NCBI GenBank assembly: GCA_002794775.1
Contig: NBAY01000001.1
Span: 558,001 to 622,000, forward strand
DNA length: 64,000 bases
Direction: 5' to 3'
Source of the DNA: Porodaedalea pini
Taxonomy: Eukaryota; Basidiomycota; Agaricomycetes; Hymenochaetales; Hymenochaetaceae
In this document: piece after piece, positions 35,561 to 46,560 of the stretch
Numbering within the stretch: position 1 is the first letter of the stretch
Layout: each line of letters opens with the position of its first letter
The notes under the pieces: model-generated
The model's database searches: none
What the model saw: the letters and a program-made list of their open reading frames with translations, nothing else
What the model was told of the DNA's origin: nothing
Position numbers and translations under genes: made by a program

Positions 35561-38500
35561 ATGTCCCACCACCCTCGTTTCGCTCCTTACGACTCTTCCG
35601 ATGTTCCCATCCCGACGACCAAGCCTCCAGCAGCCGCGGGCACCATTCGCCGTGCCAAAACTCTCACTCGTCCAGAACGCGGCATAGCGCCCGTTCCCCT
35701 CATCAAACCTACCGCACCGCTTACCTCCACATCTTCCGCTGCACCGACTGTTGGCGCCGATTCGGGTTGGGATGCGTGGACACTATTTTCTCGCGTCGTC
35801 ACCTTTTGGGCGCCGGGTGTGCTCCTTAGCTCGATCGGCGGGTTGAAGACAAAGCCTGTACGTCAGGCATGGAGAGAGAAAGTTGCTCTCTGCTTCCTCG
35901 TTCTTTGCCTCGGTGGCTTAGTCGGGTTTGCGACGGTGGGAATGCAGAGAGTCCTGTGTCCATCCGACAGTGACAATAATTCCGATAAATTCGCGCGCAT
36001 GGGGAGCATACAAAACTCTGTCGGCATACAGGGTTATGTGTTCGTTGCTTCTGCGAATACACCATCCTCTGTTATCAAGCTGGCGGAGTCTTCCCCAGGT
36101 CAGGACATCACAACTCTTTTCCAACGTGATGCGGCAAATTTTGCATCATGCAAGGACCTCAGCTTTCGCGTCGCCCTCGACGCTCCATGTAACTCCCAGA
36201 CCAATTGCACGTTGGGAGATCTTAACTCTACTTCGACATTTTCTGGATTAGGGCTCACAAATCAGTCTGTTCTTGTCGGCTATGATTGGGACCAGGTGGC
36301 ATCTTTGGACAATTATATGGTGATTGACGGCGCTGTGCTCAATATGAACCCGTACGTCAGTCTGCATCCGAACGCGATCACAGGAGACGATGTGGACACG
36401 GCATTGCGTACACTCCTTAAGACTCAGTCGAGCTCAAGTGGGAAAGATGGGACGCGATTATTCTACCGCCGCTCAGATCTAAAGTCGTCAGTTAGCTGTC
36501 TCAAGGAACGGTATTATGCTGGCAACATCGATAAGATCACTCCGGGTTGTTTCGCATCACAGCTGGTGCTGTATGCCGGTCTGATCGTTATCCTCGCCCT
36601 CGTCCTCGTTCGCTTTGCAATGGCTTGCATCTTCAGTTGGATATTGTCCGGTAAGCTCGCGGGCCCTCCCGACTCGGCTGAGCTCCGTCGGACAGCGATC
36701 AGTCCAGCTGTTCTCCCTGAAGGCGCGAATGTTGCTATCGACAATCGGACAGGCACCGCGCCATGGGTGAACGGTAAACTTCAGAAGGGTGGAAGAGCGC
36801 CAGCCAAGTCGCTTAAACCTTCCAATTCGTCCACGACGCTCGTTGGTAGTTCAGCGCCCGCCTCGCCTACAATCACTCTCGCACAGATCGGCGCGGAACT
36901 CTTTGCTGTTTGCCTAGTCACATGTTACTCTGAAGGCGAGGAATCCCTTCGGACAACGCTGGACTCCATCTCGCGCACGACGTATTCCGATGAGCGCAAG
37001 CTCCTCTTCGTCATCGCTGATGGTATGATCACTGGTGCCGGGGAGAAGCGCAGTACTCCGGATATTTGTGTGAGCTTGCTGGATGCGGACCCACGTTTTG
37101 GAAACCCCATGCCGATGAGCTATATCGCAGTCGGCTCTGGGAAGAAAAGGGAGAACAGGGCAATGGTTTATGCTGGCCATTATAGTACGCACTTGTTCCT
37201 GCTTATCATTCTGAGTTTACTTACTGACACATCGAACTCTAGCTGTCGCGGGACGTCGAACACCAACCGTCATCGTTGTGAAGTGCGGCACCGAGGTAGA
37301 GGCGCAGACCGAAAAGAAACCTGGTAATCGAGGAAAGCGCGACAGCCAGCTTATCTTAATGAATTTCTTCTCTCGTGTCACGTACAATGACCGGATGACC
37401 CCACTCGACTTCGATCTCTTCCGGAAAATCCATATTCTCATGGGTGTAACTCCAGACTTTTTTGAGGTTTGTCTGATGGTGCGTGCTTTCTTTCCGATCC
37501 ATGATAATAAGAGTTGCTGATGCCTTGTTCCAGGTGGATGCCGATACGAAGGTCTACCCCGATTCGCTCAGGTATCTTGTCAACTGTATGCACCACGACC
37601 AAATGATCATGGGAGTCTGCGGCGAGACGCGAATTGCGAACAAGCGACAGTCTTGGGTGACCACGATCCAGGTTTACGAATACTTCATCTCACATCATCT
37701 TGCCAAAGCCTTCGAATCTGTATTCGGTGGTGTAACCTGTTTGCCAGGATGTTTCTCTATGTTTCGGCTAAAGGCGCGGAAGGCGAGTGGAGATGACTGG
37801 GTCCCGCTCATCACCAAGCCCGAAATCGTTCGCGAGTATAGCCAGTGCGAGGTGACAACTCTGCACCAGAAGAACCTGCTATTTACTCGGTGAAGATCGC
37901 TTCCTGACGACGTGCCTCTTGCGCACGTTCCCGAATCGTAAGATGATATTCCTTCCGCAGGCAAAGTGCCGTACGGTCGTACCAGATTCGTTCTCGGTGT
38001 TGCTCTCGCAGCGTCGACGATGGATCAACTCAACGATTCACAATTTGATGGAGCTTGTACTGGTACAGAATCTGTGCGGCACGTTCTGCTTCAGCATGCA
38101 GTTCGTTGTGTTCATGGATCTTCTGGGTACTGTCGTGCTGCCTATTGCCATCGCGCTAACGTATTCACTCATCGTCGGTATGGCAATGAACCCGCCGAAG
38201 ACGTTCGAAGAGGCTATACCGCTCATACTGTTGCTTGCGGTCATTGGTCTGCCGGGTGTGCTTATCTTGATCACGACACGCAAGGTGGTATATGTCTTCT
38301 GGATGTTGATCTACCTCATAGCTCTCCCTATCTGGAACTTCGTCCTTCCTGTCTACTCGTTCTGGCACTTTGATGACTTCTCATGGGGTGAAACACGGTA
38401 TGTTTCAAGTCGTATCTTTGCTTGCATTTTTCTGACTTTATGTTTAGAAAAGTGGAGGGCGAACGGAAGGGCGCGGGTCACGGTGAGGGTGGAGGCGTGT

Positions 38501-39204
38501 TTGATGGAACGTCTATTCCGATGCGGAGGTGGGAGGACTGGGAACGGTCACGACTGCGCAAGATCAAACGTGAAGAGAGACGGCGGCGCGAGATGGAACG
38601 TACGTTCCCATCAGGTTACAACTCAGGTGGCAACCTCGATGTCCGCTCGGAAGTCTCGAGTCAATACGACGGCTCGGACACCGTATCTGTTACATCTTCT
38701 GAGGAGGATACCTGGGGTCCACAGATCGGCGCATACAATGAGAATAGCGCCGCATATCCTCCACCTCCAACCGGCGTTCTCCTGCCGCGAAATGACGTAC
38801 TACAATCTGCAGGCACCGTTGACGCATCGGACCTCGAGGCGATGCTCGAGGTGGGCTTTGACAGTGATCGGAATTTATCGAGGCAGAACCTGTTGCAGAG
38901 CTCGTCGAGCTCGACTGCGAGTCTGCCGCGGTACCAGCTGTCGGACGGACCCGGTGGTGACGGGGTTGGAGGTGGACGCCTCGGGGGCGGGAGGTATACA
39001 CCTGTGTCGCGGACGGAGGGCGGGCCCATGATGCATGCGCCGACAGTGATGTCTCCCGTGACGCCGACGGGGCCGAATGCGATCAGCAGTGGTGTGGGCG
39101 GGATGCAGACTCATGCGCGGAGGCGGAGTGGAGGACGTGGTGGGCCTCCGGGCTCGAATCCTTACGGGCCACTGGGTCCGCTGGATCCGGCGAACCGTAT
39201 ATGA
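35561..39204 (+). CDS. Chitin synthase, class IV (Chs3-like), with one apparent frameshift
   Basis: It polymerises UDP-GlcNAc into cell-wall chitin at the plasma membrane. Exons are 35561–37184, 37243–37466, 37534–38397 and 38448–39204. The N-terminus has a membrane segment (residues about 107–128), a region resembling the degenerate cytochrome b5 part of class IV enzymes and a second membrane pair (about 334–360). The catalytic region follows: [19 protein letters not shown], the [12 protein letters not shown] motif, [15 protein letters not shown] and QRRRW (38009–38023). After the membrane segments comes a Ser/Gly-rich cytoplasmic tail. At 37881–37884 one extra T shifts the frame so that TGA appears at 37891–37893; removing one base restores LLLLGEDRF exactly. 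No intron there explains it. It is either a sequence error or a recent inactivating mutation. Everything downstream is intact. Confidence 0.88.
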
Positions 39205-40368
39205 AACGACCGCTCGCATGATTTCGTCGCCTCTGCCATCATGTCTTCTTGCTCTCATCAAACGTCATCTACCTACCGTCAATGCCCTCTAGCATCTGTC
39301 ATCCGTGCACTCTTACTTTATCCTGGCATTTCTGTTTTCAGGCTTATTGGCACATCACTTGATTCCCTCATTCGATAATACCTGGTTTCGGCTTTCTTTA
39401 TAATATCCATCTTTTCGCCATCCTTATGGCGCGCACAAGAGGGAAGCGCGGCGCGCGTTCTGGTTGTGCGCACGTACGGAATCGAGATATTTAACGGACT
39501 CTTGTCGACCTTTGGGTTGGTTAGGCTTGTTTGGAACAGTACATGTATATTGATCCCACATCCCCTCCTCTTGTTTTGTTCCCCTCCTGTTTACCTTCGG
39601 ATCCATCTTCGCCCCCTCTGCCGCTCTCACTTTCGGGTTCGTGTCTGAAACCCCAGATCCGCTGCATATCCATCCATCCAGCATACATACCTCTACGTAC
39701 ATACTTAAGTGCTAAGCTCTGAATCTGCCTGCCAATGGACCGTCTGCGCATGTTTACATACCAATTTTTTCCTTGCCTGTTTGTCGTATGCTATACATTC
39801 GAATTTGGGGATATCGATGTTAATAATGAATAGAACTGAGATGAGAGGAGAAGTGCTGTGCGTCGATCAGGTGAGCATAGGTGCTGTAAATGGTTAAGAG
39901 AGGAAGGACGTGTGGATCTGAGGCGCGGTAGGGGCGCGGTCCGGCTTGAAGCTTGTTTTGTTGGACTCGCGCTGCAAACGGAAGCAATATTAATTGAGGC
40001 CTGGTTTCGTTTCATTGAAGCGGTCTTAAGAGGGAGTAACTCAGTAAGGCCCCAGGAAGCATTCTGTTGGATCAGTATAGTTGTTAGAACTTTATCAAGC
40101 TTTCTATAGGATTTTGGTTGGAGACGTTTATACACTATGAATCCGTGTTGTATCTCAGTTTGTAGCTTTGTTTGTTTCATGAAGATCCAGTGCGACGACG
40201 ATGCGATAGCCGAGCTTCCAATCAGACGCGCCGGGAATAGCCGACGAAAGAAGCCATCATCTGCTTAAACCACCCACCAACATCCAGGTCCTCCTCCTCT
40301 CCGCCGTCCACGACATAACAAGCAATAAAGGACAAATAGCACGCAAGAAAATTAGATAGCGCGGTACG
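39205..40368. other. Intergenic region
   Basis: This is the 3' flank of the chitin synthase and the promoter of the phosphatase gene. Open frames of up to about 129 codons occur on either strand without recognisable domains. I see no RNA gene. Confidence 0.4.
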
Positions 40369-42907
40369 ATGCTCGTTGCCGCACATTCCCAGCACGTCGC
40401 GCTCCATGTGCAATCGCAGACGGTGTCGGGCCAGCGAATGCAACTCGATGCGTACCCCGCGTCCGTGCCAGCGTCCGTGCTGCCCGTGTCTGTACCGATG
40501 TCCGTGCCCGTGTCCATGCCTGTCTCGGTTCAGATGCAGGTGCAAGTGCCACAGGTGCCTCCACCCGTGCAGCAGGCGGTGGAGGAACCGGTGGTGGTGC
40601 CCGTGCATGAGAGGTTGCTTGCCGCTCAGGTACGTGCTGCTGGTTTATATATGGAGTGTTATGTGTGGCTCATGTCTCCGGCTTCGCGTCCTTGTTGCAA
40701 GCTTGCACATTTAGCGTCGCAGCACCACGCGAGCGAGTATAACAGATTCAAATTTGGGCAGAAAGGTGAGTTGCGAAAGGTGCCGTACTGGTTGATTGGG
40801 TAGTTCTGACGTGGAAGGTATTGCAGGTTCACCCGTCGCGTACGTACCGCTATCGCTGCAAGCGCCCGGACATATACGAGAGCTGCGCGCACGGCAAGCG
40901 GCTCACTCGGAGCAGAGCGCGTGGTGGCTCAGCGAACGAGGCGGCAGCATTCCGCGGGAGAAGCCAGCGCGCCAAGAGGCCCAGGCCTGCTCGCATGTAC
41001 AAACGCTGCCGACGATGTTGACTGCCTCATCGTCGGACTTTCAGCAAGAAATCTCTGCTGCCATCTCCTCGCAGATGCCGTCGACGCATATCACCAAGAC
41101 CTCGCAGTCGCATCCCATAAGGTGCGTTTCGTTCCGATGATTCGGAGCGTGGGTCTGAGTCGAACTGACCCTCGTATTTTAGTATCTCTATGGTGATACC
41201 GTTTGAGGTTCTCCCCTCCATCGCGTCGCGGCTCATATCTCCTTGGGCACCTTCGCCCGTCATGTTCCACCTGCCGGAGAACTGCCACTTGGACCGTGTG
41301 ACAGCTGTTCCCGCACATGGCGCGCAGACTTTCAACCCATTCCATCGCTCCGGGAACCCACTGTTTCTCCCGCCGGTGCAGCCCCGCGTGCCGATAACGT
41401 GGGCGCAGCAGGGGAGCAGCGAGCTCCTTCAGAACGCGCTTAACGGTGAATTCTCATTCACTCCGCCTCGGCCATTGTTCGTTCCTTCGCAGGAGCGTTA
41501 CGGAATGCAGCCGCCAACCGAGCTGCCATCTTCGCCATTCGCGCTCCCGCGTCTAGCGCCTACACCGCCAAGCCCGCCCAAAGGTGTAATTCGGCGGCAC
41601 CCGCGGCAAAGTCGTGCGATGTCTGCACCACCTGCGTTTCAGATTCTTAAGGGCATGCAACGCAGGACTTCAAATCTGAAGGAGCTGCGGCAGGGCCTCA
41701 TGCGCAACAGGTCGAATCCTGAGGTGCCAGTGACTCGGTCGGAGGTCCCTTCATCTGTTGTACCATCCACTGTTCTGGCATTGGAGTCTGCTGGAGTAGA
41801 CACGGGTAGTCAAGAGGACGAGCGCTCGAACAATGCTAATGGGCGCGGACCCATGCTTCCTCCAGTCTCGGTAGTTCAAAGTCCGGCTCCACAAAGCACA
41901 CCGATGCCGGTCTCAGGTAATGCGGCCCCGGAAGATCCTGGTCCTTTCCAGCAGCTAGGCAATCTGTATCTCAGCTCATGTCCCGGGAAGAAAGGTATGC
42001 TTAGTCCTTTTTTGTGTTTGATCGACTTTATCGCTGATGCTTGATGCTTGATTCGCGTTTGAAGTGCGGTTATCAGGTCCTGTAAAAGGCCGGGGAGCGA
42101 TCTGTAGGGATTTGCGAGCAGATCTCAGTAGAGTGAAGGAGCTTGGAGTGGGCTGTATCATTTGGTGCGTACAAGATTATTTTTGGAGATATCTGATTTA
42201 TCTGACGATCAATTTAGCTGCTTGGATGACAACGAGCTCGACTTTTTGGGTGCATCTTGGTTCGAATACTCCAGCGTAGCAAACGAGCTCGGCCTGGACG
42301 TCCTTCGGTTCGTATATTCTCTCAGCCGCTTCATCCATCTATAATTCAAATATCCTCTTAATTTAATATTAGAATACCAATGCCAGAGGGCCTCGCCCCA
42401 CTCTCCCCAGCCTCGCTCGACGCGCATCTAAAACGTATCATCGAAGCGTACACGCTACGTGGTGTTCCGGTGCTCGCGCACTGCCGCGGTGGTGTGGGTC
42501 GTGCGGGGCTCGTCGCATGCTGCTGGATGCTGAAGCTCGGGCTGTGCGGCTGGAAGGATCCGGAGGTGTGTGTGCGCTCGTGTAGCGAGCATGCGTATTG
42601 CAGCGAGCTGGCGAGGGTGCCGTTTAGTCGAGGGACGATGCACGGACGTGGGCGATTGCAAGCGCAAATGCAGATTCAAGCGCAGACTTGGACGCAAACC
42701 CAGAGTCAGAGTCAGAGCTCGGGGACGATTCCGGCGAATGTGCCGCGTGTGTGCCGCGCGACGGTGCAGCTTGTGGAGCGCGCGCTGGCAGTGATGCGCC
42801 GGCGGAGGAGCCTCAAGGCGGTGGAGACGTACGAGCAGGTGCGATTCCTCGTCGATTTTGTCGAGCACCTCGATACAGAGGCTCGTCTCGGTGGTCGGGT
42901 CGAGTGA
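40369..42907 (+). CDS. KAP/CDKN3-like dual-specificity protein phosphatase with a long N-terminal extension
   Basis: The CDKN3 (KAP) family dephosphorylates the activation loop of cyclin-dependent kinases. My seven exons are 40369–40629, 40702–40765, 40827–41121, 41183–41994, 42065–42164, 42218–42307 and 42373–42907, giving 718 residues. All are GT–AG and in frame. The first 470 residues are low-complexity and Pro/Ser/Val-rich. The phosphatase domain starts with NLYLSSCPGKK, comparable to the SSCPG-type start of KAP, and reaches the P-loop HCRGGVGRA, with catalytic Cys578 at 42482–42484. The Ser/Thr that normally follows the P-loop Arg is Ala. A Gln-rich insert (42655–42720) sits before the final helices. 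The upstream exons could be a separate gene, but the frames join cleanly. Confidence 0.75.
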
Positions 42908-43756
42908 ATCTCTCGATGCATTTCCGACTTTTTTTTCCCCTTCCTGCTGCGCATTCGCGCGGCATCCCAGAAAATCGGATCCACCCGAATTCATATCCAG
43001 CAATCGTAAAGCAACGAATGTCGCTCCTCGCTTATCACCTAGTGTTTCTCTCATCCATTACATTTCGCACCTTCGATGCTGTTGCATAACCCGGAATCTA
43101 CGCCCCTGCGCGTTGTATCACTCCCGCATTCATTTCTTTATACCCATATCCATATTCACGTCCTCATGCTTTCGTCGTGCTCGTGCTATGGCATAATCAC
43201 TGTCACTTCTCCGTTGCTACTTTCTTTTTCTTCCCTCCTCTCTGCTTTTGATCTCGTACGTTGCTTTCTTATAGGTTCTGTTTCTAGACGTTCTAGTCAT
43301 GGATTTTCGAATGATCTGGGTCTGGCTTGGGTCTGATTTAGCTTCCCTCCTTTATCCATTTTCCATCGTCCAGCTTCTGTTTAACTGTGCACCCATCCAT
43401 CCTCCATCCACACCGGCTCTCGAACTCATCGATCATATACATTAACGCATAATTTATAATCTGGATCTCTCTGAATCGCACTCGGTCGTTTCATCATTAT
43501 TACAGACTACTTGGTACTTTCTTTTTAGTTCTATCAGTGGCGCTCTGGTTTCTGCGGAATACAATCGATCGTCGTAGACTCCTTTTCCCTTGTTTCTTTC
43601 CCTTTTTCCATTGCAGGGTCATTGATCATGATGTATAGTAATAGTGGTATTATTATGATTTTGTAAATACAAGCATAGAGGCGTACAGTATTTTATTAAG
43701 ATGAATTTTGCGGCTCGAACGGAGGTTGTTACTTTATGAAGCACAGTAGTACTATG
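42908..43756. other. Intergenic region between the phosphatase gene and the pogo element
   Basis: T-rich sequence without a supported gene, presumably the 3' untranslated region and flank of the phosphatase gene. Confidence 0.4.
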
Positions 43757-43758
43757 TA

Positions 43759-46142
43759 CAGTCGAACCTCTCATTAAGAATTACTGTCGATAAGAATTTC
43801 CTCTGGTTAAGAATAGAAATTTCAGTCCACCAAGTCTGTAGACAGTAAATTCAGGGTCCAATAAGAATAAATTCTCATTAAGAAATAAGAATAAGAATTT
43901 GTACGAAAACATAAGGGAAAATTCTTATTGAGAGGTCACTTAGTCACGTGAAAGTTGCACATAATCAAGCCATGGAGGACACACAAAAAAAGGGTAGCAC
44001 ATTTTCCTCCCTGCTAGACAGCTCCTCGACACTCTTCTACCCACTTCAGAATGTCTACAGAGCTTGGCTGTGCACAGAACCCCGATGGATCACTCAAAGA
44101 AGCTAGTGAAATCAGCTTTACCCATTCCCGCAGTGCTTCTCCCATTGATCTCAGCACTCCACTGCCATCCGTTGCCACCCCTCCTGCCCTAACACCAGTG
44201 ACTCCCACACCCACGGTGTCCATCAAAGAAGTGCCTGAGAAGCCTTCTGCCAGCAGGGTTCCAAAGCCTAGAATGCTTGGCAAGCGGTCCAGCACAGTGG
44301 TAATCCACTCAGTTCAGAAGCGGGTCCGTTACACTACCGGTGCTCGAGGTTCTCGAATTCATTTCGGGTCCAGGCCAAAATCTCAAAGATGAGGAGGTTG
44401 CGGATCATTTCAGGAGTCGCTTTCCCAAAATCAATCAGTCTATGGTTTGGAAATGGAGGAATGAACAACAAAAAATCCGGTCATCTGTCAAGAGCAATCC
44501 CAACCAAATTTTCTACAAATGGACTGGCATTGCCAAAGCTGTCAAGTTTCCAAAACTTGAAGAAATGCTTGTTTTATTTGTCCAGACATCTCAGGACCGT
44601 CTCAAGATTTCCACAGAAGTACTTCGGGTCAAGGCAAAACAATTCGCAGATATGCTCGGAATACCCCTAGACGAGCAGTTAAGTCTATCAAATGGTTGGG
44701 TTACATTGTTTAAGGACCAAAATGGAATCCAGGAGTATAAACTCCATGGGGAAGCAGCCTCTGTTGCTCCAGAAGCAGTCGAAGCAGCAAGGGAGCAGCT
44801 CAAGGTCAAACTTGCTTCCTTCAGCCGGCGAGATGTGTACAATTTTGACGAAACTGGACTGTTCTATCAGATGCCACCAGATAAATCACTGGCTACTCAA
44901 CAGATGTCTGGTGGGAAAGGGGACAAAACACAGATATCACTTGGATTTATTGCGAATGCAGATGGTTCAGATATCTGAGAACCTTTATTTATTGGTCATG
45001 CCCAGCGGCCTCGATGCTTCAATAAGAAGGATGGATACGATTTGGGATTCATGTATTACTACAATAAGAAGGCATAGATGACGGGAATTATTTTTGAGCT
45101 GTGAGCATTTCAAAATTTATTAATGGATTTTTCATGTCTAACTTAAATTTGAAGGTTTCTCGAGGATCTGGATAAGGAAATGCATCAGCAGAACCGCAAT
45201 GTCTGTCTTACAATTGATAACGTGCCATCACACATCTTCGATGCCTCGATACTCACAAACGTTGAGGTCATCTTTCTTGATCCAAACATGACTTCCCATA
45301 TCCAGCCTATGGATGCCGGAATTATTCGTGCATTTAAAGCTCAATACCACCGCTTATACATTCTCCTGGCCCTCGATCGCTATGAAAATGGAGAACAAAA
45401 TATTTATCATATTGACCAGCTCCAAGCCATGAACCTGGTCAATCAGGCTTGGGCAAAAATCACGTCCAAAACTGTTTCAAACTGCTGGAAACATGCTGGA
45501 ATTCTTAACGCTTCTTCGGGACCGATTGATCCAGCCATTAATGGTGATTCTGGGATCAACCAGGCTGTTACCAAGTTAGCGGGTGCTCTCAAAGAGCTTT
45601 CTGTCCAGGCAATTGCATCAAAAAATGTGCTGACTGTCGAGGAGCTTCTCAATATTGATGCGGAGGACGTTACAGAAGCAGAATGGACAGATGCCGAAAT
45701 TCTTCAGCAGGTGGAAATCAGTTCACACGAGGCTTCTGGTGAGCATATACCAGAACTAGAGGCACCCGGACCAGAACCAGAACCACTCATGGGCCTTCCC
45801 GAGGCTTGTAATGCCCTTACCCGGCTTGATCAACTCTTTCAAAGCGAAGCAGGGCCGGAGTATGCTCAAGCTCGAGTCCTCCTTCCGAAACTTCGTCGGG
45901 ACCTTCAGAGACGCATTAATAGATCAATGGGACAGTCTGACCTTCATTCATTTTTCCATAAAGAAACATAGTTTGATTTTTATTCTACTAACAAGCCTGT
46001 ATATAATGTGAATGTACACACCCATGCGCATGGGTGAATACATCATGTGCACTTTATGTAAGAATTCTCGTTAAGAATTACCTTTCAATAAGAATAGACT
46101 GACTTGTCCACCGAGGCCTATTCTTAATGAGAGGTTCAACTG
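43759..46142 (+). mobile_element. Pogo/Fot1-type DNA transposon (Tc1/mariner superfamily)
   Basis: The element is 2384 bp, begins CAGTCGAACC and ends with the inverted complement of CAGTTGAACC. Its 23-bp terminal inverted repeats (43759–43781 and 46120–46142) differ at one base. TA flanks both ends (43757–43758 and 46143–46144), the duplication expected for this superfamily. Many TAAGAAT words are clustered just inside both ends and may be transposase-binding sites. The internal gene is a DDE_1/CENP-B-type transposase, now broken. Confidence 0.93.
44051..45971 (+). pseudogene. Pogo-type transposase (CENP-B HTH, DDE_1), broken
   Basis: Starting at ATG 44051, the frame encodes a basic N-terminus and then shifts at about 44339, where one extra G breaks it. 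The helix-turn-helix region follows (VADHFRSRFPKINQSMVWKW, then a CENP-B-type part with LSNGWVTLFKDQNGI). The catalytic acidic residues are visible in YNFDETGLFY (about 44838), LTIDNVPSH (about 45207) and FLDPNMTSHIQPMDAGII (about 45270–45325). Stops TGA at 44976 and TAG at 45076 are each one transition from a sense codon (Arg and Trp likely). A 53-nt intron with GT–AG ends (45102–45154) joins the two halves. With a frameshift and two stops it cannot produce a full transposase. Confidence 0.85.
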
Positions 46143-46199
46143 TACAGTAGAGGAGAGATATACTCAACCGGGTGTGATGTGCATGGCCATTAACCACCG

Positions 46200-46421
46200 G
46201 GAAGCTTGACGTGCCCTTCTGTGCAACTGACGCGACCATGTCGTCTCCAGGTGGTGAAGGGGACACAATGGTGAAGAGGCCGAGTTCGGAAGGGACATGA
46301 GCGAGATCTCCAAGCGGCGTACGGAGGACGGCGCACATGTACGCATACGGAGCCAACAAAGCCCTCGCTACCGACTGAATTGTGTGAGCGGTATAGCAGA
46401 AGTGGTCAATGTAGTCGGCAT
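46200..46421 (-). pseudogene. Broken 5' copy of the SPC34-like gene
   Basis: On the minus strand from the ATG at 46421, the first 70–100 codons match exon 1 of the intact gene at 21152: HFCYTAHTIQSVA (intact RFSYTAQAIQSAA), AVLRTPLGDLA and PSELGLFTIV are shared. Indels have removed parts, and no exon 2 or later sequence follows; the pogo element begins 58 bp further on. Its 5' flank (46430–46489, continuing at 52761) also matches the promoter of the intact gene. Confidence 0.85.
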
Positions 46422-46478
46422 GTTGTTGGAGCGACTCAGATGCCAATCAGACGCGTCGTCCAGAGGCCCGTGTCGATC

Positions 46479-46489
46479 GAACAGCACAC
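46479..46489. repeat. Target-site duplication of the LINE, left copy (GAACAGCACAC)
   Basis: Eleven bases are repeated exactly at 52761–52771. The uninterrupted target can be read in the intact SPC34 promoter (rc of 21070–21092), which has GAACAGCACATGTGCTCTCC. Confidence 0.9.
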
Positions 46490-46560
46490 TTTCTTCCTAC
46501 CATCATCATCCATCATGGGAAAATCATTCAGCTATCGCCTTTTCATCTCGTCTCTCCGCT

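Noticed and set aside
39791..40180. Minus-strand open frame of about 129 codons
   Set aside because: No recognisable family; it lies in the promoter region of the phosphatase gene.
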